From Planctomycetota bacterium (GTDB taxonomy: Bacteria > Planctomycetota > UBA1135 > GCA-002686595): DNA of 64,000 nucleotides. Numbering within the stretch: the stretch's first letter is position 1; every line of letters starts with the position of its first letter. The stretch lies in NCBI GenBank assembly GCA_014238415.1, contig JABABA010000004.1, forward strand, positions 146,201 to 210,200, read 5' to 3'. The notes below the pieces were generated by a model, which had not been told where the DNA came from, made no database searches, and worked only from the letters and a program-made list of their open reading frames with translations. Positions 51,132 through 59,600 of this stretch are shown here, piece after piece. The translations under genes were made by a program, and so were the position numbers.

Positions 51132-52694
51132 TTGAATTCCGATCAGTTGAACCTTTGCACCTGGTTTCTTGACCACAATCTGGAGGCAGGGCGCGCGGAC
51201 AAGGTCGCTTTGCTCTGTCAGGGGCAGTCCTGGACCTACGGCGAGTTGAGTGCGGGTGCTGCTCGTTGTGCTGCGGCCTTGCGCAGGCGCTCCGTGGGCC
51301 CAGAAGAGCGGGTGCTCCTGATTCTGCCCGATGGGGTCGACTTTGTGTTGGCCTGGTTCGGCATCCTGCGCGCTGGGGGCGTGTTCTGCATGGTCAACCC
51401 TCGGCTGAAGGCTTCGGACTACGCTCACTATCTGCGTTACACCAAGGCGCGCATCGTGATCTGCCATGAGGCGGCTGTGCCTGAATTGGAGAAGGCGATG
51501 GAGGACATGGAGCACCCGCCAAGCTTGTTGGTTTCCGGGAATCAGACCGGGGGACACGATTGTCTGGCCGAGGCGTTGGCTGCAGAAGATCCTGATTCCA
51601 ATCTCGCCCGCACGGAACCCACCACTCCAGATGATCTGGCGGGCTGGCTGTTCACATCTGGTTCCACCGGTCATCCCAAAGGCTGCGTGCACATGCAGCG
51701 GGACTTTGCCTTTGCCACCGAGGCCTACGGACTGGGGGTCGTGGGCTATCAGGAGTCAGATGTTTGCCTTTCCGTGCCGAAGCTGTTCTTTGGATACGCC
51801 ACGGGGACAAACTTGATGTTTCCATTTCGCGTAGGGGCAACGGTAGTGCTCTTCGAGGGTCGTGCTACTCCTGAGGAGATCATGCAACAGATTGCAGACC
51901 ACCGACCCACGGTATTGACCAGTGTGCCCACCTTGATCAATGGCATGCTCGACTCGAAGAAATTGGAAAGTGTCGACTTGAGTTGCCTGCGCCGCTGCAT
52001 TTCCGCGGGAGAGGCTCTGCCTCGCCGTGTCTATGAACGTTGGCTGGAATGTACAGGTGTCGAGATTCTTGATGGCATCGGCTCTGCCGAGATGTTCCAC
52101 ATATATATTTCGAATGCGCCGGGAGATGTGACCCTTGGTTCATTGGGCCGACTTGTGCCCGGCTATGAGGCTGAGATCGTTGGCCCAGATGGCTCTCCGG
52201 TCCCCGAAGGCGAGCCAGGCCGCTTGCGTATTCGCGGCGGATCCACAGCCCTTTGCTATTGGGCAGACAAGGAAGAATCTCAAACCACTTTTCAGGGGGA
52301 TTGGTGTACGACCGCCGATATTTTTCGCCGGGACTCGGAGGACCGGTTCTGGTATGAGGGACGGGCTGACGATTTGCTCAAGGTCAGTGGAATCTGGTGT
52401 TCACCGCTTGAGATCGAAGAATGCCTACGCTGTCATGACGCGGTTCAAGATGTTTGCATCGTGGCGGCCAGGGATGGGGCGGGTCTGATCAAACCCCTGG
52501 CATTTGTGGTCCCTGCGGGTGATTCTGAAGGGGGACAGCCTCTGGCGGCGGAACTCAAGGGTTTTATCAAGGGGCGTTTGGCACCCCACAAGTACCCGCG
52601 CTGGTTTGAGTGGCGCCAGGCACTCCCGCGCAATGACCGAGGCAAGGTGGCCCGTCGGGTTCTGGCAGAGGAAGCCGCAGAACTCAAACTGTGA
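51132..52694 (+). CDS. Benzoate-CoA ligase family enzyme
   Basis: This 520-residue AMP-forming acyl-CoA synthetase activates an aromatic acid with ATP and CoA. The ATP motif LFTSGSTGHPKGCVHM lies at about 173-188, and the acid-pocket motif DGIGSAEMFHIYISN (about 314-328) is the benzoate-CoA-ligase type. Motif WYEGRADDLLKVSGIWCSPL and the C-terminal catalytic lysine in PRNDRGKVARR follow. The start is the TTG at 51132, 10 bp after the kinase-fold gene; no ATG is available in the N-terminal region. The family includes benzoate, 2-aminobenzoate and 4-hydroxybenzoate ligases; the neighbouring OYE, SDR and RidA genes favour 2-aminobenzoate, but this is inferred. Confidence 0.9.
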   Translation: MNSDQLNLCTWFLDHNLEAGRADKVALLCQGQSWTYGELSAGAARCAAALRRRSVGPEERVLLILPDGVDFVLAWFGILRAGGVFCMVNPRLKASDYAHYLRYTKARIVICHEAAVPELEKAMEDMEHPPSLLVSGNQTGGHDCLAEALAAEDPDSNLARTEPTTPDDLAGWLFTSGSTGHPKGCVHMQRDFAFATEAYGLGVVGYQESDVCLSVPKLFFGYATGTNLMFPFRVGATVVLFEGRATPEEIMQQIADHRPTVLTSVPTLINGMLDSKKLESVDLSCLRRCISAGEALPRRVYERWLECTGVEILDGIGSAEMFHIYISNAPGDVTLGSLGRLVPGYEAEIVGPDGSPVPEGEPGRLRIRGGSTALCYWADKEESQTTFQGDWCTTADIFRRDSEDRFWYEGRADDLLKVSGIWCSPLEIEECLRCHDAVQDVCIVAARDGAGLIKPLAFVVPAGDSEGGQPLAAELKGFIKGRLAPHKYPRWFEWRQALPRNDRGKVARRVLAEEAAELKL

Positions 52695-52746
52695 GCGGTT
52701 CTTTTCCCCGGGTCGTGGGGTAACATGCCTGCGAGCACCCCCGAAC

Positions 52747-53511
52747 ATGGACATCGCCCGTAGTACTTGGAAGGAATTGGCCGCGGTCATGGGGCCCGAC
52801 TCGATCTTCCTGTTGCCCATTGGCAGCACCGAGCCTCATGGCCCTCATCTGGCCCTGGATACCGATGTGACCATTGCTCGGGCACAGGCTGAGCGAAGTG
52901 CAGAGGTCCTGGAACAGGCAGGGATCACGGCCGTGGTCTTGCCTGCTTTGCCATATGGTGTCACGCGTTTCGCCGGTGATTTTCCCGGGGCTATTTCGTT
53001 GCGGCCGGGAACCCTTTGGGCTCTGCTTGAGGATTTGATCCTGACTCTTGAAGAAGTTGGGGTGCGTCGCATCGTGTTCTGTAACGGTCATCTGGAGCCG
53101 GAACACATTGAAGTGATTCGAGGCGTGGTCTTGGACCATTCTGAACTTGGTCCAACAACAGCGCAGGCGATTTTTCCAGACCATACTCGGCGTAAAGCTG
53201 CATCCCGGCTCTCCCAGGAGTTTCGAAGCGGCGAGTGCCATGCAGGAGAGTACGAGACTTCGATTGTGCAAGCGGTTGATCCTTCTGCTGTGCGCGAGAA
53301 TGCGCGCGAACTCTTGCCACCCGTGGAGATCGGATTGATCGATGGCATCGCTCAAGGCAAGACGACCTTTGCCGAGATGGGGGCCGAGGAGTGCTATTGT
53401 GGAGATCCCGCCGCGGCCACTGCCGCTCACGGAGAGCAGCAACTCCAGGTCCTGGCATCAATCGTTACTGATGCTTGCCGCGTGGCCTGGCCCGATCTCT
53501 TTTCCTCATGA
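52747..53511 (+). CDS. Creatininase-family metal-dependent amidohydrolase
   Basis: This 254-residue protein has all the family metal ligands: E29, H31 and D40 in IGSTEPHGPHLALDTD, a His in FCNGHLEPEH (about 116-125), and a Glu in GECHAGEYETS (about 158-168). The family covers creatinine amidohydrolase, the FAPy deformylase ArfB and the mycofactocin peptidase MftE, so it should cut a cyclic amide, formamide or peptide-like bond. ATG 52747 follows the ligase by 52 bp; its stop overlaps the thioesterase by 4 bp. In an aromatic amino-acid setting, deformylation or hydrolysis of an amide intermediate is possible, but no substrate is shown. Confidence 0.88.
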   Translation: MDIARSTWKELAAVMGPDSIFLLPIGSTEPHGPHLALDTDVTIARAQAERSAEVLEQAGITAVVLPALPYGVTRFAGDFPGAISLRPGTLWALLEDLILTLEEVGVRRIVFCNGHLEPEHIEVIRGVVLDHSELGPTTAQAIFPDHTRRKAASRLSQEFRSGECHAGEYETSIVQAVDPSAVRENARELLPPVEIGLIDGIAQGKTTFAEMGAEECYCGDPAAATAAHGEQQLQVLASIVTDACRVAWPDLFSS

Positions 53512-53930
53512 GCGCCTTCAATACCGTTCTTCAAGTTCGCTTTGGCCATGTGGATCCCGCCGGGATTGCCTACTTCCCGCGCATTTATGACTATCTGCAC
53601 GATGTATTCGAGAGCCTTTGGGAAGAACATGTTGGCCAGCGGTATTACCACCTTCTGTTGGAGCGAAAGATTGGCTTTCCCCTGGTGCACAGCGAAGTCG
53701 AATTCAAGAATCCCCTTCATTTTGGTGACCGGCCTGTTGTTTCAGTTACCTGTACCAAGCTCGGTAGTTCAAGCATGACCCTGCGTTATCGTTTCAGCTT
53801 GGGGGATAAGCATATTCTGGAAGCACGAATGACTACGGTTTGCACCAAGCTGGAAGGCATGGAGCCGATTCCTATCCCTGACGATTTCCGTAAGAGCTTT
53901 GAGGAGATCCTCGAAGTGGATGAAGAATGA
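53508..53930 (+). CDS. 4-hydroxybenzoyl-CoA thioesterase-like hot-dog protein
   Basis: This 140-residue acyl-CoA thioesterase has the family signature FGHVDPAGIAYFPRIYDYLH, with the catalytic Asp at D16, typical of the Pseudomonas 4-hydroxybenzoyl-CoA thioesterase and YbgC group. FPLVHSEVEFKNPLHFGD is the second conserved strand pair. It overlaps both its neighbours by 4 bp. In a pathway starting with an aryl-CoA ligase it could recover CoA from dead-end thioesters or release the final product. Confidence 0.92.
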   Translation: MSAFNTVLQVRFGHVDPAGIAYFPRIYDYLHDVFESLWEEHVGQRYYHLLLERKIGFPLVHSEVEFKNPLHFGDRPVVSVTCTKLGSSSMTLRYRFSLGDKHILEARMTTVCTKLEGMEPIPIPDDFRKSFEEILEVDEE

Positions 53931-54796
53931 CGCGTATCATCAGTCGTTTTGGAACTGGAGCACCGGTCTTTAGCTTCGAGTTTTTTCCCCCAAAGAGTGA
54001 CGAGGGAGCTGAAGCTTTGATGGCGACGGTCTTGGATTTGCAGGCGGCAGTGAACCCGGACTATGTTTCTGTGACATATGGTGCTGGCGGGACCACTCGT
54101 GAGCGTACTCAGCAGGTGGTTTCACGCATTCAGAATCAGATCGGTCTGCCCGCAATGGCGCACTTGACCTGTGTAGCAGCGACAAGAGCTGAGATTGATC
54201 AGGTCGTGGACCAGCTGGTAGACGATGGAATTGAGAACATTCTGGCTCTGCGCGGGGATCCCCCCAAGGATCAAGAGAACTTCCAGGCGCCCAAAGGAGG
54301 TTTTGCCCATGCCTCTGAATTGATCGCTCACCTGGCCAAGCGCGGTGGCCTCTGTATCGGCGCTGCTGCTTATCCAGAATCCCATCCTGAATCCTCCGAT
54401 GCGGACGAGGACCTGCATTGGACCATCCACAAGGTTGAGCAGGGCGCCTCGTTCCTTGTGACCCAAATGATCTTTGATAATGAACACTACTTTCGATTCA
54501 GCGATCGCCTGCTCAGTCGTGGAGTGCAGGTCCCGATGGTGCCGGGGATCATGCCGATCACCAATGTGGCTCAGATCGATCGCTTTACGAAGATGTGCGG
54601 GGTCGAAATCCCTGGAGCCCTTTCCAAGCGCATGCACGATCATCAGGATGATCCGGCATCGGTGATGGCTATTGGTATTGAGCACGCCATTGAGCAGTGT
54701 CGGGAACTCTTGGCTCGCGGAGCACCCGGCCTGCACTTCTACACTCTCAACCGCTCTCTCGCGACGCGCGGCATCTTGGCTGCCCTGAAGGGGTAG
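53927..54796 (+). CDS. metF: Methylenetetrahydrofolate reductase
   Basis: This is a 289-residue FAD TIM-barrel enzyme making 5-methyl-THF. It has FSFEFFPPKSDEGAE at the N-terminus with the catalytic Glu, VSVTYGAGGTTRERT (about 47-61), AHLTCVAATRAEI, ILALRGDPP (about 106-114), the FAD segment IGAAAYPESHPES (about 145-157), and LVTQMIFDNEHYFRF and PGIMPITN further on. Full length. Its start overlaps the thioesterase stop by 4 bp, an unusual partnership. Either it is a readthrough passenger, or one-carbon units arise in the operon's pathway, for example from O-demethylation or deformylation. Confidence 0.95.
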   Translation: MTRIISRFGTGAPVFSFEFFPPKSDEGAEALMATVLDLQAAVNPDYVSVTYGAGGTTRERTQQVVSRIQNQIGLPAMAHLTCVAATRAEIDQVVDQLVDDGIENILALRGDPPKDQENFQAPKGGFAHASELIAHLAKRGGLCIGAAAYPESHPESSDADEDLHWTIHKVEQGASFLVTQMIFDNEHYFRFSDRLLSRGVQVPMVPGIMPITNVAQIDRFTKMCGVEIPGALSKRMHDHQDDPASVMAIGIEHAIEQCRELLARGAPGLHFYTLNRSLATRGILAALKG

Positions 54797-54918
54797 ATGA
54801 CTTCCCCCTGAGCGTTCCCCATCGGTTACGCTGTTGGACGAAATGGGGGCACACTCTCGCCTGAATAGCCTCCGGAGCACGATTCTTGGACTGGTATGGT
54901 CCTTGCACAGGGTCAGCG

Positions 54919-55932
54919 ATGCCCATCATCAATACCCCCCTCTTCAGCATGCGTACAGCCCAGCCCCCCCTGCTCCTGGCCCTCCTCCTGGTGGCCTGCC
55001 AGGGTCAGCGAGCCCTGGATGCAATCCCTGTGGTTGAACTCCAGGGTACTGCCTATGAGGCTGCGGCATTGGTGTCATTGGAGGACCAACCAGCTTGGGA
55101 TCACGAAGACCTGCAGAATGTCTTTTTTCTCTCGTCGCAGATCATCTCGGGAGGTGAGCCGGAATCCGAAGAAGCCTTCGAGCGTCTGGCGGAGTGGGGA
55201 ATCAAGACGATCCTCTCGGTGGACGGCAAGGCGCCCCTGGCGGAGGTCGCGGAGCGATTTGGCATGCGCTATGTGCATGTGCCGATCCAATACAAGGGGA
55301 TCACCGAGGGAGAGCTGTTACGCATGACAAAGACCTTCCGTGAGTTGCCGGGGCCTTTCTATGTGCATTGTTTTCATGGCAAGCACAGGGGCCCTGCTGC
55401 TGCAGCGGTAGGGCGTATTGTGCTGGACCATGTTCCTCGGGAGCAGGCCCTTGCAGAAATGCGCCAGTGGATGGGGACCTCTCCAGCCTACGAAGGCCTC
55501 TACGCTACCATCGCCAGTTGCAGTCTGCCCAGCATGAACGCAAGCAGCGCGTACCAATGGGACTTTACCCCTGCAGTAGGTACTTCCGGCATGAAAGAAG
55601 CCATGGTCATGGCGACTCGCGCATTAGAGAATCTCAAGTCTCTCGAGGGCAACGCTTGGGCTGTGGATCCCACACATCCGGACTTGGTTCCTGAACAGGA
55701 AGCACTGCGCCTGGCGGAGATCTTCAGGCGTTCTCTTGGTGGCCATGACCTGCGTGCCCGTCCGGCGAGCTTTCGTGCCAGCTTCGAGGGTATCATTCCA
55801 GCCGCAGAAGAGCTCGCTGCCCGGGTGAGTCAAGCGCGGCAGGTAGACAAGCAAGGTATCGAGCAGGCTGCGGCTTTGATGACTCGCATCGAGGGATCCT
55901 GCAATTCGTGTCATAAGCAGTGGCGCGACTGA
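54919..55932 (+). CDS. Lipoprotein fusion: CX5R phosphatase domain plus cytochrome-c-prime-like domain
   Basis: This 337-residue exported protein has a lipoprotein signal, RTAQPPLLLALLLVAC. Residues about 60-190 form a dual-specificity-phosphatase-like domain: LSSQIISGGEPESEEAFERL, KTILSVDGKAP, then the CX5R loop YVHCFHGKHRGPAAAA with C151 and R157; the general-acid Asp is not obvious. Residues about 205-337 are helical and end in SCNSCHKQWRD, with C328, C331 and H332 forming a heme site at the extreme C-terminus, as in cytochrome c-prime/c556 four-helix proteins. Start ATG 54919 has AGGG upstream; 54949 is possible. A redox- or gas-sensing heme joined to an exported phosphatase is unusual. 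It is not coupled to metF (122-bp gap). Confidence 0.82.
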   Translation: MPIINTPLFSMRTAQPPLLLALLLVACQGQRALDAIPVVELQGTAYEAAALVSLEDQPAWDHEDLQNVFFLSSQIISGGEPESEEAFERLAEWGIKTILSVDGKAPLAEVAERFGMRYVHVPIQYKGITEGELLRMTKTFRELPGPFYVHCFHGKHRGPAAAAVGRIVLDHVPREQALAEMRQWMGTSPAYEGLYATIASCSLPSMNASSAYQWDFTPAVGTSGMKEAMVMATRALENLKSLEGNAWAVDPTHPDLVPEQEALRLAEIFRRSLGGHDLRARPASFRASFEGIIPAAEELAARVSQARQVDKQGIEQAAALMTRIEGSCNSCHKQWRD

Positions 55933-56008
55933 TTCTCCCGGGTAGGGATTGAGACGGGAGATTTGCGCTGACCTGGGCAGGGCACATGCCTGCTACCATG
56001 CTCGCGTT

Positions 56009-56641
56009 GTGATTCCCCTTTCCTCCCGATTTCGCGATGCTGTGACCCGGGCTCTTTTTCTTCACAGGCGTCAAAGACGCAAGAAGACCAAGGAGGAGCG
56101 CGCTCGCGGAGATACAGAGGTGCCCTACGCGGCGCACCTCTTCAGTGTCGCCGCTCTGGCCATGGAACATGGGGCTGACGAAGACGAGTCAATTGCCGCA
56201 TTTTTGCATGATGCGGTGGAAGACCAAGGAGGGGGGGAACTCCTGGAGGAACTCGAAGAGATCTACGGCCCGCGCGTTGCCATGATCATTCGGGGCTGTT
56301 CGGATTCCCTGGCCGCTCCCGGCGAGGACCGTGGTGAATGGCAGGCGCGCAAGGACCGCTTTATTGAGTTCATCCGCAATGAAGCAGACCCCTCGGTCTT
56401 GCTGGTTGTGGCTTGCGACAAGATTCATAACGCGCGCTCGGTAGTAACGGATCTTGCGCGTTTTGGGAACCAGATATTCACTCGTTTCAGCAGCGGCCAA
56501 GAGGGGACCCTGTGGTACTACAGGGCTACCCTCAGCGCATTGCGCTCTCGGGAAGCGGACATGCGCACTGACTTGCAGCGTCTCCTGCTTGATGATCTTG
56601 AGCGGATCGTCGACCGTATGGAGCGCTTCGCTGCTGAGTGA
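56009..56641 (+). CDS. RelA/SpoT-type HD-domain hydrolase
   Basis: This is a 210-residue stand-alone HD protein. It has PYAAHLFSVAALAMEHG (first metal His), ESIAAFLHDAVEDQGGGELL (HD followed by the ED pair of ppGpp hydrolases) and VVACDKIHNARSVVTDLARF, which corresponds to the DRLHN-type motif of SpoT. No synthetase, TGS or ACT domain follows, so it resembles small alarmone hydrolases (MESH1-type). The substrate could be (p)ppGpp or another nucleotide. GTG 56009 is used because the residues upstream look like leader; TTG 55949 is open. It converges with the large BNR protein gene. Confidence 0.85.
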   Translation: MIPLSSRFRDAVTRALFLHRRQRRKKTKEERARGDTEVPYAAHLFSVAALAMEHGADEDESIAAFLHDAVEDQGGGELLEELEEIYGPRVAMIIRGCSDSLAAPGEDRGEWQARKDRFIEFIRNEADPSVLLVVACDKIHNARSVVTDLARFGNQIFTRFSSGQEGTLWYYRATLSALRSREADMRTDLQRLLLDDLERIVDRMERFAAE

Positions 56642-56645
56642 AGGG

Positions 56646-59600
56646 TTACTCGCTCTTCGCGTTACGCACTTCGAGGGTTTGCTCGTAGCGCTGACCGCTT
56701 TCTTTCAGCACGATTCGGTAGGTACCAGGTGTAGCTTGACGGCCTCTCTGGAAACGGCGTCTGCCTGAACCTCGGCCACTGGCGTTGGAAGATGCCAGTC
56801 GCAGATTCCAGGTCATCCGGTGCAGACCGCGTTCGTTGGAGGGATCAAGGGTTTGTACCACGGTTCCGTCATTCGCCTCAATGTGTAGGGTCACATCGCG
56901 CCCCTTCTTGTTGAGCGTGTAGTAGATTGCTGCGCCTCTGGTGGGGTTTTCTCCCACGAAACGGCGCGTGCCCGAGTTCGCAGCCTGGGGTTCCCGGTCG
57001 CGGATAATGGCGGTGCCCGGCTTGAAGAGGTGCGCCCGCGCATTCAGAGCGTCCTCGGAAGCCTCGCGCAAGGGGCCTACATCCAGGATCCAAATCGAGC
57101 GTCCGTGGGTGCCTACTATCAGGTCGTTTCCTGTCGGATGCTGGGCAAAATCATGCACCGGAACTGTTGGCAGCCCGTTGGAGCCATTCATGCGCGTCCA
57201 GTCTTTGCCACGGTTGATGGATACGAAGAACCCGAACTCGGTGCCCAGGTAGAGCAGGTCTGCGTTGCTGCGGTCCTCGTGCAAGGCGCGTACGGGCCCG
57301 GCACTGCTGGGGAGTTTCTTGGTCAAGCTGACCCAGGTGCGCCCCTCGTCGTCGGAACGAAAAGCGTAGGGCGAGTCGTCGTCGCTGCGGTGGCCGTCGA
57401 AGGCCGCGTAGATCCGGTTTGCGTCGTGCTGGCTGGCGAAGAGCTGGCTCACATAGCGTCGGCCGGGGAGGAACTGGTCGATGGTGTTCTTCAGCGGCTT
57501 CTTGGGCAGGGTGTGGGAACTTGTTTGGAGTTGGTCGGCCCAGGTGGGCTTGTCCTCTTCCTCATCCTCGCCCTCTTCTTCATCCTCTTCTGATTCGGTG
57601 GCCGTTTCTGGTGCTGGCGCAGGCTTCTCGGGATCCTGTTCCGACGCCGGATCTGAAGTCACTTCAGCTGGTTCAGGCACTTCTGGCCGTTGTCCAGTGA
57701 ACTCGAAGTTGAAGGAGCCGCCCGCGCCCGAGAGTTGTCCGGACAGGGTGCCTCCTTCGAGTTTGCCTTGGAAGTCCAAGCGAAGGTTTGTGCCCTGAAA
57801 GGCAAAGCGGAAACTGTGGTCATCAGGGTTGTACCGGCCATCGCGAATATCGCCGTTGCCCAAGTCGCTTTTCATGGAGCCGCTCAAGGCGTTTTCTGCT
57901 TCCAGTTCAAGACTCAACTCAAAGCGACCATCTTCGGGATCTTCCAGGCCTGCCCCAGTAGCAAAGCAAATCCAGACACCACCGATGGAGTCATCAGAAG
58001 AGGGGGAGGGGTCATCCGGTGTTGATGCGGGCTCCGAAGCCACCGCATCCTCCGCAATCAACTCTTCAGTAAGGAGTTCCTCTTCGATTGCTTCTTCCTC
58101 GATGATTGGCTCTTCTTCGATCTCTTCCTCGATTATCTCCTCTTCGGCTGTAGGCTCTTTTACCTCTTCGTTGACCGCTTCCGGGTCTGTATTCAAGGCC
58201 CAAAGGTCAATCCAGGTCACTCCGCGATCGGGGGTATGCCAGAGACCTCCATCATCCGTACCGACCCAAAGCTCGCCCGCCTTGAAGTGTGACTCCGCCA
58301 AGGCGCTGCCCGCACCTCTCTCAGTCGTAGTCAAGATATCTGAGATCGATCGTGCTCCGCTGCCCCGGGAGACCGATCGAAAAACTCGGCTGCCCGCGCT
58401 GGTGTGGATCGCGCTGTTGTGGGGGCTGAGAATAAACGGCGTGTTCCAATTGAAACGCGTACGGACATCGTGGTTTCCCGAGGGTCGAATCCAGCCGCTT
58501 TCGCCAGTAGCCAGATTTCGGCGCCCCATGCCTCCGTTTTGGCTCTCGTAGTAAATCAGGTCCGGGTTTTCGGGATCCACGCGGACCACAAAGCCATCGC
58601 CACCGCCAATACTGATCCAATCTGAATTCACCGGGCCGGGCCCGTTGTTGACCTGGGCCCATCCGCCCCAGGAACCGTTGTCTTGCAGGCCGCCATATAC
58701 GCGGTAGTTTTCCCGAGGGCCAACCTCCACATTGTAGAACTGACCAATGGCAATGTGATTGTGATGGTCCCAGTGCTCCATGCGATCCCAGGTCACATAG
58801 ATGCCACCATCGTTGCCCAAGATCATGTGATTGCCATCGGCGGGATTGATCCAAAGTGCATGGTGATCCACATGCACTGAGCCATCATGGCCATCGTTGC
58901 TGAAACTCTTGCCGCCATCGCTTGAACGCCAAAGACGCGTGCCCAATACATAGACATTGTCCTGGTTGCTGGGATCCACGCGCACTTCCGAGTAGTACAT
59001 GGGGCGCGGGTTGAGTGAATTGACTCGTTGCCAGGTGAGGCCTGCATCTTCCGAGCGAAACAAGCCGCCGAATTCCTTGCCTTCTGGTCCCTGATTGTCC
59101 TGGGCGTTGGCCTCCTGGCCTCCGAGGCCAATGGAGAAAGGCCCTGAACGGGGGTATCCCAGTTCATCTTCCCGAGAGCCCTCCCGCTCCGGGCGCGGTC
59201 CGAGGGTGAACTCGAGGGCCAGCACCTCGCCCCCGCGAATGACTTCCGCCGTCACTGTGTCTCCGGCCACATGTTTGCGTAGGAGAGTTGTTGTGGCGTT
59301 CCAATCCACAAGGGTCTGGTCTGCAATGCGTAGCAAGATGTCATCTTCTTTCAGGCCTCCCTCGTCCGCAGGACTGTCTGCCTCCACATCGGTGATACGT
59401 GCGCCAACCTCCGCGTCCACCGCACGAACACCTATCCAGGCTGCGTTTTCGGGTTCTTGAGTGATACGTTCGGTTTCAACAGTGGCGAAAACCACATTGG
59501 GCATCGATTGACAATAGTCCACGCCGATGCGTCCCAACATGACCGTAGGCAGTCCGCTTGTGCTTTCAGGTGCGGTTAGCCTGGTCCAGGAATCTCCTCC

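Noticed and set aside
57829..58551. Plus-strand 240-codon Ser-rich frame
   Set aside because: The Ser runs are the reverse-strand image of the Glu-rich linker codons in the BNR protein.
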